Source: Mycolicibacterium litorale (GTDB lineage: Bacteria > Actinomycetota > Actinomycetes > Mycobacteriales > Mycobacteriaceae). From it: DNA of 64,000 nt. The position numbers and the translations under genes are program-made. Positions 1-8,511 of this stretch are shown here, piece after piece; position 1 is the stretch's first letter; each line of letters begins with the position of its first letter. The stretch spans positions 806,001 through 870,000 of the forward strand of contig CP019882.1 in the NCBI GenBank assembly GCA_002007745.1. The letters are read 5' to 3'. The notes beneath the pieces are model-generated. The model did no database searches. It saw nothing but the letters and a program-made list of their open reading frames with translations, and was not told the origin of the DNA.

Positions 1-1000
1 CAAACGCAAGAAGGATCAACTCGGTGAGGGCCTGGGCGCCTTCGTGCGGGAGAACTTCCTGTCGCCGGCGGTGGTGGAGACCAAGCTGCGTGACGCGGAG
101 GTGGCCGGCCGGCTGGGTAAGTGGCTGTCCGAGCCGGCGCACTCTGGCCGGGTCGCCGGTGAAGCCGCCACCGTGTTGCGCGTGGTGGTGGAACTGCTCA
201 ACGACGACGACATCCAGCAGGTGATCGACCGCACCATCGTCAAACGGCTGGCCGAGCCGCAATGGGGGCCGCCGGTGGGTCGGGTGCTGTCCCAGCTTCT
301 CGCTGAGAACCGCCAGGAGGCCCTCATTCAGTTGTTGTGCGACAGGGCTTTTCAATGGGCCCTGGGCGCCGGCGAGACCATCGAGCGGGTCGTCACCAGG
401 GACTCACCGAGCTGGTCGCCCCGCTTCGTCGACCAGTTGGTGGGCGACCGAATCCATCGCGAGTTGATGGACTTCACCGACAAGGTTCGCCGTGACCCGA
501 ATCATGAACTGCGGCAATCGGCTACCCGGTTCCTGTTCGAGTTCGCCGACGATCTGCAGAATGATGAGTCGACCATCGCCAGGGCTGAGGCGGTCAAGGA
601 GCAGCTGATGGCCCGCGACGAGGTGACTCGCGCCGCGGAGACGGCGTGGAAGACCTTGAAGCGCTTGGTGCTTGACGGAGTCGACGATCCGTCGAGCACG
701 CTGCGGGCCCGCGTCGCGGATTCGGTGGTGCGCATCGGTGAATCGCTGCGCGACGACGCCGAGTTGCGCGACAAAGTGGACAACTGGATCGTGCGCGGAG
801 CCCAGCATCTGGTTGCTCAGTACGGGGCCGAGATCACCACGATCATCACCGACACGATCGAGCGCTGGGATGCCGAGGAGGCCAGCCGGCGCATCGAATT
901 ACATGTCGGTCGCGACCTCCAATTCATCCGGATCAACGGCACTGTGGTGGGCGCCCTGGCCGGCTTGGCGATCTACACCATCGCGCAATTACTGTTCTGA
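1..1000 (+). CDS. DUF445 family membrane protein (5' end cut by window)
   Basis: The frame is open from base 2 to the stop at 998-1000 (332 residues), so the true start lies outside the window. The protein is mostly charged helical sequence with one hydrophobic C-terminal segment (GALAGLAIYTIAQLLF), which suggests a C-terminal membrane anchor. It fits family DUF445, and its position upstream of the XRE regulator and hbhA matches M. tuberculosis Rv0473. No enzymatic motif is visible and the function is unknown. Family call is by recollection of sequence character and gene order. Confidence 0.75.
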   Translation, partial: KRKKDQLGEGLGAFVRENFLSPAVVETKLRDAEVAGRLGKWLSEPAHSGRVAGEAATVLRVVVELLNDDDIQQVIDRTIVKRLAEPQWGPPVGRVLSQLLAENRQEALIQLLCDRAFQWALGAGETIERVVTRDSPSWSPRFVDQLVGDRIHRELMDFTDKVRRDPNHELRQSATRFLFEFADDLQNDESTIARAEAVKEQLMARDEVTRAAETAWKTLKRLVLDGVDDPSSTLRARVADSVVRIGESLRDDAELRDKVDNWIVRGAQHLVAQYGAEITTIITDTIERWDAEEASRRIELHVGRDLQFIRINGTVVGALAGLAIYTIAQLLF

Positions 1001-1005
1001 CCTGC

Positions 1006-1047
1006 GCTAACACTGTGCTTGCAAAAGTTAGCACCCCGGCGTAACGT
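1006..1047 (+). promoter_or_regulatory. Promoter of XRE regulator with inverted repeat
   Basis: A -35-like TTGCAA (1019-1024) and a -10-like TAACGT (1042-1047) are 17 bases apart, upstream of the regulator at 1092. An inverted repeat GCTAAC (1006-1011) / GTTAGC (1027-1032) flanks the -35 box. Such a dyad suits self-repression by the XRE protein encoded next, but this is inference. Confidence 0.45.
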
Positions 1048-1091
1048 GGCATCCGTACGCATCGGATGACCAGCGCGACGGGAGGCGGGCC

Positions 1092-1490
1092 ATGGCGCAA
1101 GACGCAGATCTTCAAGCCGTGGTGTCCAGTGCCGCGCACGACATCGGGGGCTTCATCAGGGCGCAGCGTGAAGCCGCTCAAGTCTCGGTACGGCAGTTGG
1201 CCGAGAAGGCCGGCGTCAGCAACCCGTACCTCAGTCAGATCGAACGCGGGCTTCGCAAGCCGTCCGCGGAGGTGCTGAGCCAGATCGCCAAGGCGTTGCG
1301 GATGTCGGCCGAGGTGCTCTACATCCGGGCCGGCATCCTCGAACCCGGGGAGGTCAGCAAGGTGCACGACGCGATCATCGGCGACAGTGCGATCACTGAG
1401 CGTCAGAAGCAGGTCCTGCTCGACATCTACACCTCGTTCTGCCAGCAGAACGAAGCTACCCGTGAGGAGTTGTCGACTGAACAACCCTGA
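1092..1490 (+). CDS. XRE-family helix-turn-helix transcriptional regulator
   Basis: A 132-residue protein whose residues 20-75 form a Cro/C1-type HTH domain (SVRQLAEKAGVSNPYLSQIE, followed by ERGLRKPSAEVL). The C-terminal half is short and helical and has no recognised ligand domain. The ATG has a good ribosome site (GGAGG, 1081-1085). Position between the DUF445 gene and hbhA matches M. tuberculosis Rv0474, which I recall being described as a copper-responsive repressor. The upstream dyad at 1006-1032 is a plausible self-operator. The DNA-binding role is secure; targets and signal are not. Confidence 0.88.
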   Translation: MAQDADLQAVVSSAAHDIGGFIRAQREAAQVSVRQLAEKAGVSNPYLSQIERGLRKPSAEVLSQIAKALRMSAEVLYIRAGILEPGEVSKVHDAIIGDSAITERQKQVLLDIYTSFCQQNEATREELSTEQP

Positions 1491-1563
1491 ACAACGTGAG
1501 CCACACACCTTCTGAAAACCGTTGAACGACAATCCAAATCAAGATCCGAAAGGAGCCACTACG

Positions 1564-2184
1564 ATGGCTGAGAACCCGAACGTCGAAGACCTGAAGGCCC
1601 CGCTGCTCGCCGCAGTCGGCGCTGCCGATCTGGCCCTGGCCACCGTCAACGAGATCGTGGCCACCCTGCGTGAGCGCGCCGGTGAGGCCCGCACCGAGGC
1701 GACCACCCGCGTCGAAGAGCGCCGCGCCGCGCTGAACAAGCTGCAGGAAGACCTGCCGCAGCGCGCCGAGGAGCTGCGCGGCCGGCTGTCCACCGAAGAG
1801 CTGCGCAAGGCCGCCGAGGGTTATGTCGAGACCGCCACCGCGACCTACAACAGCCTGGTCGAGCGCGGCGAGGCCGCCCTGGAGCGGCTGCGCAACCAGC
1901 CCGAGCTCAAGGAAGTGGCTTCCCGCGCCGAGGGCTATGTGGACCAGGCCGTCGAGCTGACCCAGGAAGCACTGGGCAATGTGTCCTCGCAGACCCGCGC
2001 CGTGGGTGAGCGCGCCGCCAAGCTGGTCGGCGTCGAGCTGCCGGCCAAGGAGGCTCCGGCCCCGGCTCCCGCCCCGGCCAAGAAGGCAGCCCCGGCTAAG
2101 AAGGCGGCCCCGGCCAAGGCTGCTGCCCCGGCCAAGAAGGCCCCGGCCAAGAAGGCCCCGGCCAAGAAGGTCACCCAGAAGTAA
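1564..2184 (+). CDS. hbhA: Heparin-binding hemagglutinin HbhA
   Basis: A 206-residue protein. Residues 1 to about 160 are a charged coiled coil ([20 protein letters not shown] and similar). The tail is a Lys-Pro-Ala repeat region ([17 protein letters not shown] and on to KKVTQK), the heparan-sulfate-binding signature of HbhA. In pathogenic species the surface protein mediates adhesion to epithelial cells and its tail lysines are methylated; in other mycobacteria it is linked to aggregation and lipid bodies. The ATG at 1564 was chosen over an in-frame upstream codon at 1522 because it follows AAAGGAG and gives [16 protein letters not shown], the usual N-terminus. The tail repeats are the part most prone to length change. 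Confidence 0.95.
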   Translation: MAENPNVEDLKAPLLAAVGAADLALATVNEIVATLRERAGEARTEATTRVEERRAALNKLQEDLPQRAEELRGRLSTEELRKAAEGYVETATATYNSLVERGEAALERLRNQPELKEVASRAEGYVDQAVELTQEALGNVSSQTRAVGERAAKLVGVELPAKEAPAPAPAPAKKAAPAKKAAPAKAAAPAKKAPAKKAPAKKVTQK

Positions 2185-2195
2185 TTTCACGTAGG

Positions 2196-2253
2196 GAACA
2201 AGACCCGCTTACCCTGGTAGCTGTGATGCTGCAAGGTGTGGCGGGTCTTGTTC
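2196..2253 (+). promoter_or_regulatory. Stem-loop between hbhA and the DUF2516 gene
   Basis: GAACAAGACCCGC (2196-2208) and GCGGGTCTTGTTC (2241-2253) are perfectly complementary over 13 bases, extended by G-U pairs at 2195/2254 and 2209/2240. The loop is 32 bases. The second arm lies inside the first codons of the downstream gene, and the loop contains its start codon. It may be a terminator or attenuator for hbhA mRNA or a translational control element for the DUF2516 gene. Confidence 0.55.
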
Positions 2254-2504
2254 TTCAAGTCGTGTTCTGGGCGGTCACCGTGGTGACCATCTACGCGTTC
2301 GTCCACGCTGCGATGCAGCGGCCGGATGCGTACACCGCAGCCGAGAAGCTGACTAAGCCGGTGTGGCTGGTGATCCTTGGCGTCGCCGGGTTGTTGTCGC
2401 TGTTCCTGGGGGTCACCGGCGTGGCGATCGCTGCGGTGGCGGCCGGCGTGTACCTGGTGGACGTGCGGCCCAAGCTGCTCGAGGTGCAGGGGAAATCGCG
2501 CTGA
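2223..2504 (+). CDS. DUF2516 family small membrane protein
   Basis: A 93-residue protein with three hydrophobic segments: about residues 3-28, 46-62 and 65-80. It matches the DUF2516 family, equivalent to M. tuberculosis Rv0476, in size and in its position directly after hbhA. GTG at 2223 and ATG at 2226 are adjacent in-frame starts. The start codon is in the loop of the stem-loop at 2196-2253. No active-site motif is visible and the function is unknown. Two bases separate its stop from the next gene, so the two are probably co-transcribed. Confidence 0.8.
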   Translation: MMLQGVAGLVLQVVFWAVTVVTIYAFVHAAMQRPDAYTAAEKLTKPVWLVILGVAGLLSLFLGVTGVAIAAVAAGVYLVDVRPKLLEVQGKSR

Positions 2505-2506
2505 CC

Positions 2507-2917
2507 GTGCGCCAGCTTCTGGTGGCGTGTGCCGCGGTCCCGGCGGCCCTCGGCCTGGCCGCTCCCGCGTCCGCGGACCCGGCTCCCGCTGCGCCGTTCA
2601 TCGATCACGTCAAGTGGGTGCACTGGGGAGACCTGTCCAGCCTGCGGGTGTATCCCACCGCCGCCGGCCGGGCGGATGCCGCCCAATTCTTCAAGCCCCA
2701 GTCGGATATCGACGAGGCGTGGGGCGAGGTGCTGGCGATGGCACCCGATGCGGACCTGCCCGGCATGCGTGCGCAGTTCGCCTGCCACTTCCGCTTCGCC
2801 GAGATCGGCGCACCCGGCAAGACCAGTTGGAATCTGGAGCCTTGGCGTCCCGTGGTCGACGACGATGCGATGGTCGCCGCGGGCTGCAACCCCGGTGGTG
2901 TGGAGGAACCGTTCTGA
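2507..2917 (+). CDS. Secreted DUF2599 family protein
   Basis: A 136-residue protein. It begins with a classic signal peptide (residues 1 to about 24, ending APASADP with likely cleavage after ASA). The mature part carries the DUF2599-like pattern of aromatic residues and two cysteines (FACHFRF and AAGCNPGG) around [10 protein letters not shown]. It corresponds to M. tuberculosis Rv0477. The GTG at 2507 was chosen because it places the signal peptide at the N-terminus and follows AGGGGA. The stop overlaps the deoC ATG by one base. The molecular function is unknown; export is well supported. Confidence 0.8.
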   Translation: MRQLLVACAAVPAALGLAAPASADPAPAAPFIDHVKWVHWGDLSSLRVYPTAAGRADAAQFFKPQSDIDEAWGEVLAMAPDADLPGMRAQFACHFRFAEIGAPGKTSWNLEPWRPVVDDDAMVAAGCNPGGVEEPF

Positions 2918-3654
2918 TGCCGGCGCAGCGACCCGGGGAATGGACTCGGCGGGCAGGAGCGCAGCGACCCGGGGAATGGACCCGCTCCGAGGTGGCCGCG
3001 CTGGTCGACCACACGCTGCTCAAACCCGAGGCTGTCGACGCCGATGTCATCGCCCTGGTGGCTGAAGCCGTTGACCTGGCGGTGTTCGCGGTGTGCGTGT
3101 CCCCGTCGATGATCACGCCTGCCCGCTGGGCGGCCAATGCGAAGCACCGCGATCTGACCATCGCCACGGTCGCCGGTTTCCCGTCCGGCAAGCATCTGGC
3201 GGCGGTCAAGGCGCAGGAGGCCGCTCTGGCTGCAGAGGCGGGAGCCGCCGAAGTCGACATGGTCATCGATGTCGGGGCCGCTCTGGACGGCAACTTCGCG
3301 CAGGTCGCCGCCGACATCGCCACTGTCCGGGCCGCTATCCCCGGGGTCGCGCTGAAGGTGATCGTCGAGTCGGCCGCTCTGCTGAGCCTGGGCGGCGAGA
3401 ACACCTTGGTCGAGGCGTGTCGGGCCGCCGAGGAGGCCGGTGCCGACTTCGTCAAGACGTCCACCGGGTTCCATCCCGCCGGCGGCGCCTCGGTGCTCGC
3501 CGTCGAGATCATGGCGGCGACGGTGGGCGGGCGGCTGGGCATCAAAGCCAGCGGGGGAATCCGGACCGCGGCGGACGCGCTGGCGATGCTCGACGCCGGC
3601 GCCACCCGGCTCGGGCTGTCCGGGACACGAGCGGTCCTCGACGGACTGCGCTGA
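2917..3654 (+). CDS. deoC: Deoxyribose-phosphate aldolase
   Basis: DeoC cleaves 2-deoxyribose 5-phosphate to glyceraldehyde 3-phosphate and acetaldehyde in deoxynucleoside catabolism. The 245-residue protein shows [10 protein letters not shown] near the start, FPSGKH, and the Schiff-base lysine motif FVKTSTGF, followed by GIKASGGIR. The ATG at 2917 overlaps the previous stop. The first 24 residues hold two copies of AQRPGEWTR encoded by a direct DNA repeat 36 bases apart; the M. tuberculosis protein as I recall it lacks this extension. The true start could therefore lie downstream if the repeat is not translated. Confidence 0.93.
   Translation: MPAQRPGEWTRRAGAQRPGEWTRSEVAALVDHTLLKPEAVDADVIALVAEAVDLAVFAVCVSPSMITPARWAANAKHRDLTIATVAGFPSGKHLAAVKAQEAALAAEAGAAEVDMVIDVGAALDGNFAQVAADIATVRAAIPGVALKVIVESAALLSLGGENTLVEACRAAEEAGADFVKTSTGFHPAGGASVLAVEIMAATVGGRLGIKASGGIRTAADALAMLDAGATRLGLSGTRAVLDGLR
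2923..2984 (+). repeat. Two direct copies of a short dispersed repeat at deoC start
   Basis: The unit GCGCAGCGACCCGGGGAATG begins at 2923 and again at 2959, a 36-base period. A diverged copy lies at 7319-7349 at the murB start, where it is read in a different frame. This suggests a mobile or copied DNA motif rather than a conserved protein segment. Confidence 0.7.
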
Positions 3655-3655
3655 T

Positions 3656-3683
3656 CGCCGAAGCGGCCGTCGCCGGCTTTCGT
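3656..3683. terminator. Possible bidirectional terminator between convergent genes
   Basis: CGAAGCGGC and GCCGGCTTTCG form an imperfect GC-rich hairpin with one bulge in the 33-base gap between deoC (plus) and the DUF2993 gene (minus). There is no long T tract, which is common in mycobacteria. Confidence 0.35.
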
Positions 3684-3687
3684 CTGG

Positions 3688-4616
3688 TCAGACTCCGGCG
3701 AAGCAGGGGTCCTGCTGGCCGTTGGGGATCGTCGCGTTCCGGGTCACGAACTTGGCGGTGACACCGCTGTCGGTGACGGCGACGCTGTCCGCGTGGATGC
3801 CCATCGGAAGGTTCTTCGTCAACGCCATCATGAAGGCATCCAGGGCCGGCTGGATGGTCTCGCGCGGCAGCATGAAGCCCAGACCGGTCAGATTGGTCAC
3901 CTCGAGGGTCAACCCACCGTTGGACACTGCCGGCTTGGCGGTCACGCTGCCCAGGCCGCCCTGGAGTTCGATAGTGCCGTTCGACGGGCTGGTGGTCACA
4001 TTGCTGACCAGACTGCCCAGGAAGGGGATGGCATCCTGCACGGTCTGCTTGATGCCGTCGCTGGACCAGGTGATGGTGGCGTCCAGCGCGCCGAGCGTGC
4101 CCGCCGAGTCGGCGGTCTTGCGCACGGTGACGTCATCGAGCCGTAGGTCGAGCTTCATGCCCTTCGCCTGGCGGATCTGATTGCCGGCCGTCTGCACCGA
4201 GATGTCGCTGTAGGTGCCGCTGAGGTGCTGCAGCAGGAACGGCCGGGCACCGAAGGAGACGCTGGCCGTGTCCTGCACCACGCAGGACACGGCGTTGGCG
4301 ACCACGGTGTCAGCCCGGTGGCGGACGTAGAGCTCGGTGCCCACCAACCCGGCGATGGCCACGGCCACCACGATGACCAGCACCAGCACCATCGACAGCG
4401 GATCGCGCAGGAAACCGCGCTTGGATCCGGCCTCTTCGGGTGGTGGCGGCGAGGCGTTGGGGATGTAGTGGGTGGGCGCGTCGGCCGGGCTGCCAGCCCC
4501 CGGGGGTGGGGGATGTGCTGCGTGGGCGCATCCGGCGCCGGGACGGCGGGGCGGGCCCAGGCGGTCGGGTCGCCCGGTCCGACGGGATGGTTCGGACCTT
4601 GTGGCGGATTCGTCAC
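3688..4616 (-). CDS. DUF2993 membrane-anchored protein, frameshifted
   Basis: This corresponds to M. tuberculosis Rv0479c: a Pro-rich cytoplasmic N-terminus, one transmembrane segment (VLVLVIVVAVAIAGLVG) and an extracytoplasmic DUF2993 domain (lipid-binding fold, as in LmeA). The natural start is GTG 4616 (MTNPPQGPN), which overlaps the upstream gene's stop as GTGA. That frame does not reach the membrane domain; the domain lies in another frame, open from about 4512 to 3688. Adding one base in the runs at 4497-4512 joins them, giving 309 residues with a doubled motif DAPTQHIP...DAPTHYIP. This is either a sequencing error or a real inactivating or phase-variable change. Confidence 0.75.
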
Positions 4617-5434
4617 CCGGGCGATTCTGCCTTATCAATCTGAGCGAACTCTGAGCGGTTGCGCAGCACCGCGAGGGTTGCGCGGACGCCCGGCACGACG
4701 TCGGTGTCGATATCGGTCACCACCAACTGGGGATTTCCGTCCGCCACGGCGACCACCTCGCCGAGCGGGGACGCCACCAAGCTGCCTCCCACGCCGGTGG
4801 GTGCCTTGGTCGCGGCGGCCAGCTGGTCACCGGGATGGGCCTGCCCGGCGGCGGCGACGAAGGTCTGTGAATCGAGTGCCCTGGCCCGGGCCAGCAGCGT
4901 CCACTGGTCAAGCTTGCCCGGCCCGGCACCCCAGGATGCGCTGACCGTGATCAGCGCGGCGCCACGATCGGCGAGCTCGGCGTACAGGGCGGGAAAGCGG
5001 ACGTCGTAACACAGGGTCAGCCCGACGCCGACACCGTCGACGCTGATCACCACCGGTTCGTGGCCCGCGGCCACCGAGTCGGACTCGGCGAAGCCGAACG
5101 CGTCGTAGAGGTGGATCTTGTGGTAGTGGGCATCGACGTCGGGTCCCACGGCCAGCAGCGTGTTGGTCACCCGTCCGTCTGGTGCCGGGGTGAACATGCC
5201 GGCCAGTACGGTGATTCCGGCGCTGTGTGCGATGCGGCGAACCTCGTCGGCCCAGGGCCCGTCGAGCGGCTCGGCGACCGGTGCCAACGGCACCCCGAAC
5301 CGGCACATCGTGGCTTCGGGGAACACCACCAGCCGGGCGCCGGCTTCGGCGGCGTCGCGGGTGTAGTCCTCGACCAGCTTGAGGTTTGCGGCGGGGTCGG
5401 TTTCCGAAAGGATCTGGGCCAGCGCAATCCGCAT
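4613..5434 (-). CDS. Carbon-nitrogen hydrolase (nitrilase-superfamily amidohydrolase)
   Basis: A 273-residue cytoplasmic enzyme. The nitrilase-type Glu-Lys-Cys triad is visible in FPEATMC (Glu), YHKIHLYD (Lys) and LCYDVRFP (Cys). Such enzymes hydrolyse a small amide; the closest characterised relatives act on omega-amides or deaminated glutathione, but the substrate here cannot be read from sequence. It corresponds to M. tuberculosis Rv0480c. The ATG at 5434 gives MRIALAQI, a typical family start. Its stop overlaps the start of the downstream DUF2993 gene, so the two are probably translated together. Confidence 0.88.
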   Translation of the reverse strand: MRIALAQILSETDPAANLKLVEDYTRDAAEAGARLVVFPEATMCRFGVPLAPVAEPLDGPWADEVRRIAHSAGITVLAGMFTPAPDGRVTNTLLAVGPDVDAHYHKIHLYDAFGFAESDSVAAGHEPVVISVDGVGVGLTLCYDVRFPALYAELADRGAALITVSASWGAGPGKLDQWTLLARARALDSQTFVAAAGQAHPGDQLAAATKAPTGVGGSLVASPLGEVVAVADGNPQLVVTDIDTDVVPGVRATLAVLRNRSEFAQIDKAESPG

Positions 5435-5462
5435 ACCGACACAGTACGTCGCGGCGAACCCT

Positions 5463-6269
5463 TCAGCCCGGGGTCGCGTCCGGCGCCACCGCGGCCCACG
5501 GGACGGTCAGGATCGCATCGCGTTCGTTGCGTCGCGTCGTGGCCAGGGGGATGCCCGCGGCGCGCAACTCGGCCAGCATCGCCCGCCACCGGTGCCGTGG
5601 CCCGAACACCGACTGACCGGCCGACGCCGCCCACGCGCGGTCGGCCGCGGACAGCAGACTGTGGATCGGCTGCCCCGGAACATTGTGGTGGATAAGCACT
5701 TTCGGCAAACGCTCGGCCAAATCAGAAGGGCGGTCGATGTGCCGTGGGTCGCAGGCCAGCGTCAGGCTCACCGGGCCGTCCCGATCCAGCAGCACCCAGC
5801 ATGCGCGCCTACCCAATTCGTCGCAGGTACCGTCGACGATCAACCCGCCGGGCGCCAGCCGGTCCTGCATCACCGCCCAGGCCTCGGCGACGGACTCAAC
5901 CGGGTACTGGCGCAGCACGTTGAAGGCTCGCACCAGCATCGGGCGCAGGCCGGCCAGTTCGAACCCGCCGACCCGGAACTGAACGCCGTCGACGTCGGGG
6001 ACGATGCGTTGCGGGTCGATCTCGAGACCGACCACGGTGATGTCGGGACGCACCACCCGAAGGCGTGCCGCAAGCTCCAATGTGGTGACCGGCAACCGGC
6101 CATATCCCAGGTCGACCACCAACGGATCGGCGGCCGACGCCAGGGCGGCCAGCACCCGCGGAGAGTGCACCAGCCAGCGGTCGGCGCGCCGCAGTCGGTT
6201 CGCGTTGGTGGTGCCGCGGGTCGGGATGCCGACCGGTCGTGGCCTAGTAATGGTCGGCGATCCACTCAC
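5463..6269 (-). CDS. Class I SAM-dependent methyltransferase, substrate unknown
   Basis: A protein of about 268 residues with a Rossmann methyltransferase signature: VVDLGYGRLPVTTLELAARL (motif I), an acidic loop VVGLEIDP, and LAPGGLIVDGTCDELGR later. The start is uncertain. No ATG, GTG or TTG follows the end of the upstream DUF2505 gene before the conserved sequence, so GTG 6269, which overlaps that gene by 26 bases, was chosen; ATT 6251 (ITRPRPVGIPTRG) is the other candidate. No substrate-recognition domain is recognisable. It is in one minus-strand run with two DUF2505 genes. Confidence 0.75.
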   Translation of the reverse strand: MSGSPTITRPRPVGIPTRGTTNANRLRRADRWLVHSPRVLAALASAADPLVVDLGYGRLPVTTLELAARLRVVRPDITVVGLEIDPQRIVPDVDGVQFRVGGFELAGLRPMLVRAFNVLRQYPVESVAEAWAVMQDRLAPGGLIVDGTCDELGRRACWVLLDRDGPVSLTLACDPRHIDRPSDLAERLPKVLIHHNVPGQPIHSLLSAADRAWAASAGQSVFGPRHRWRAMLAELRAAGIPLATTRRNERDAILTVPWAAVAPDATPG

Positions 6270-6756
6270 GGGTGAAATCCCGTTCGGCGTCGAACAATCC
6301 ACGCAGCCCGGTGAGGATCCACTGCTCGATCTTGCCGCCGACCAACGGCACGTTGACTTTGCAGACGCTGTTGAGCCGGAGTTCACTTCCGCCGGCGGTC
6401 TGGGTGAGCACGTAGGTGCCGCCGAAATCCATCGGGGCGGCGGGCACCAGCGCCTGGTAGTGCCCGTCGGCGCAATTGCGCGCCACATCGAACGGATCGA
6501 AGTGCTGTTCGCGGGTCACGGTGAGCCGCAACGGCACCACCGCCGCCGCCACCGATGGCAGATCCTTGCGGGAGATCGTGTGGGTGAACACGATGTCGGT
6601 TCCGGTCTCGTCCGAGGCGAACCGGGTCAGTTGGGAGTCGGTGTGCCGTTGGTGTTCGGTGATCAGGTCTTCCCAGTAGGTACGGCTGGTGAAGCTCTGG
6701 TACAGATCGGCGACAGGCTTGTCGAGCTCGATGACATAGTCCATGCGGCGGGACAT
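6244..6756 (-). CDS. DUF2505 domain protein (Rv0481c type)
   Basis: A 170-residue protein without signal peptide or membrane segment. Its start (MDYVIELDKPVADLYQSFTS), the mid-region PMDFGGTYVLTQT and the end PLVGGKIEQWI fit the DUF2505 family, a START-like fold that usually binds a hydrophobic ligand. The ligand is unknown. It is paralogous to the next gene upstream, which shares the PLVGGK-E-I motif. ATG 6756 was chosen; only 21 bases separate it from the paralogue. It corresponds to M. tuberculosis Rv0481c. Confidence 0.8.
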   Translation of the reverse strand: MSRRMDYVIELDKPVADLYQSFTSRTYWEDLITEHQRHTDSQLTRFASDETGTDIVFTHTISRKDLPSVAAAVVPLRLTVTREQHFDPFDVARNCADGHYQALVPAAPMDFGGTYVLTQTAGGSELRLNSVCKVNVPLVGGKIEQWILTGLRGLFDAERDFTREWIADHY

Positions 6757-6777
6757 GACGACACCGTACCTGCGGGT

Positions 6778-7284
6778 TCAGCCGTTCTCGGCGATCCACA
6801 TGGTGGTGAATCGTTGCTCGGCGATCAACAGGTCTACCAGTTGGCTGCCGATGAAGTTCTCCACCTTGCCCCCGACCAGCGGGATGCGCACCTCGACGGT
6901 CGCTCGGAATGCCAAGTGCGCGCGGGCATCTGACGGAATCAGTTGTGCGTCGCCGGTCAACGACACCGGCGCGCCGGCGATGCTTCCCCCGACGGTGGCG
7001 ACCGCCTTGCCGTCCACCAGCGCAGTCCAGCTCTCCATCCGGTGGATCTGGAGGTCACCGCGATGGAACTGGGTGACCAGGGCGGGCAACCGGTCGGCGC
7101 GCAGCACCTGGGTGGTCTCCACGTCGACTCCACCGGCGGGGCTCACCCGAAGCACATTCAGCGTCGCATCGTCCGCGCCGGAGTCGGCCAGCCGCGACAG
7201 CCAGTACTGCTCGTCGCGGAAGGCCTCATACACCTGTTCGACGCTGCCCTCGTAATCAGTGGCCATGTCGAATGAACGCGGCAT
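6778..7284 (-). CDS. DUF2505 domain protein, second tandem copy
   Basis: A 168-residue protein related to its downstream neighbour: SFDMATDYEGSVEQVYEAF at the start and IPLVGGKVENFIGSQLVDLL near the end. It is also START-like and its ligand is unknown. ATG 7284 (MPRSFDMATDY) was preferred over an upstream in-frame start because the upstream segment would run into the murB promoter. A -10-like TAGCCT lies 8 bases before this ATG on the minus strand, so the mRNA may be leaderless. The gene is divergent from murB with only 26 bases between. Confidence 0.78.
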   Translation of the reverse strand: MPRSFDMATDYEGSVEQVYEAFRDEQYWLSRLADSGADDATLNVLRVSPAGGVDVETTQVLRADRLPALVTQFHRGDLQIHRMESWTALVDGKAVATVGGSIAGAPVSLTGDAQLIPSDARAHLAFRATVEVRIPLVGGKVENFIGSQLVDLLIAEQRFTTMWIAENG

Positions 7285-7310
7285 AGCTGGTGAGGCTACC
7301 GTTACCCGGC

Positions 7311-8399
7311 GTGACACCCGGGCAGGAGCGAAGCGATCCGGGGAACGACTATGCCGGTGCGACGGTCGCCGAATACGTGCCGCTGGCGCCGTTGACCACG
7401 CTTCGGGTCGGTCCGGTCGCCCGCCGCGTCATCACCTGCACCACCACCGAGCAGATCGTGGCGGTTGTCCGGGCACTCGATCGGGCCCCGGCAGGGCCTG
7501 TGCTCATTCTGGCCGGCGGCTCGAACGTGGTGATCGCCGACGACCTCACCGACCTGACTGTGGTGCGGCTGGCCAATGCGACGGTCGACATCGACGGTTC
7601 GCGACTGCGCGCCGACGCCGGTGCGGTGTGGGACGAGGTGGTGATCGCCGCGGTTGCGGCCGGGCTGGGTGGGCTGGAGTGCCTGTCGGGGATTCCCGGT
7701 TCGGCCGGCGCGACCCCGGTGCAGAACGTCGGCGCCTATGGCGTCGAGGTCGCCGACGTCCTAACCCGGGTACGGCTGCTGGACCGGCGTGATTCGCAGG
7801 TGCGCTGGGTCGCCGCAGCCGAGCTGGGGTTCTCCTATCGGCACAGTGTGTTGAAGAACGCGTCGGACGCGGTGGTCCTGGAGGTCGAGTTCGCCCTCGA
7901 CGGCACCGGCCGATCGGCGCCGCTCCGTTATGCAGAGCTCACCGCGGCCCTCGGCGTGGCGCCGGGCGGGCGGGGCGACCCGGCGCAGGTGCGGGAGACG
8001 GTGCTGGCCTTGCGAGCCCGAAAAGGCATGGTGCTCGACGCCGGCGACCCCGACACCTGGAGCGTCGGGTCGTTCTTCACCAACCCCGTTGTCAGCGCCG
8101 AGCAGTTCGAGGCGCTGGCGGCGCGTGTCGAGGGTCCGGTTCCGCACTATCCGGCCGACGACGGGGTCAAGCTGGCGGCAGGTTGGCTGGTCGAGCACGC
8201 CGGTTTCGGGCGCGGTTACCCCGAAGTCGATGGCGCACCGGCGCGGTTGTCGACCAAGCATGCGCTCGCTCTGACGAATCGCGGCGGCGCGACCACGGCG
8301 GACGTGCTGGCGCTGGCGCGCACCGTTCGGGACGGGGTCAGCGCGGCGTTCGGTATCACGCTGGTCCCCGAACCTGTGCTGGTCGGCTGTTCGCTCTAG
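7311..8399 (+). CDS. murB: UDP-N-acetylenolpyruvoylglucosamine reductase
   Basis: MurB reduces UDP-GlcNAc-enolpyruvate to UDP-MurNAc with NADPH and FAD in peptidoglycan precursor synthesis. The 362-residue protein has the FAD-binding motifs [13 protein letters not shown] and [20 protein letters not shown], and the C-terminal segment KGMVLD...SVGSFFTNP (catalytic Ser in GSFF). GTG 7311 was chosen; GTG 7290 is an in-frame alternative. The first 14 residues ([14 protein letters not shown]) come from a copy of the dispersed repeat seen in deoC, so the ancestral N-terminus was probably altered. It follows M. tuberculosis Rv0482. Confidence 0.95.
   Translation: MTPGQERSDPGNDYAGATVAEYVPLAPLTTLRVGPVARRVITCTTTEQIVAVVRALDRAPAGPVLILAGGSNVVIADDLTDLTVVRLANATVDIDGSRLRADAGAVWDEVVIAAVAAGLGGLECLSGIPGSAGATPVQNVGAYGVEVADVLTRVRLLDRRDSQVRWVAAAELGFSYRHSVLKNASDAVVLEVEFALDGTGRSAPLRYAELTAALGVAPGGRGDPAQVRETVLALRARKGMVLDAGDPDTWSVGSFFTNPVVSAEQFEALAARVEGPVPHYPADDGVKLAAGWLVEHAGFGRGYPEVDGAPARLSTKHALALTNRGGATTADVLALARTVRDGVSAAFGITLVPEPVLVGCSL
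7319..7349 (+). repeat. Dispersed repeat copy at murB start
   Basis: CGGGCAGGAGCGAAGCGATC and the following GGGGAACGAC match the deoC repeat at 2950-2980 with three changes. Here it is read in a different frame ([10 protein letters not shown]) than in deoC (AGAQRPGEW), so the similarity is at DNA level. Confidence 0.65.
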
Positions 8400-8511
8400 A
8401 CCGGCGCAAGCTGTGAATATCCTGATAATTGACCCGCGCGGCTATTACCCGTTCCGGTGGGGTGCGAACCTGCTTCTCGGTAATTGCTTCCAGAGCAAAC
8501 GGGGGTTCGAC

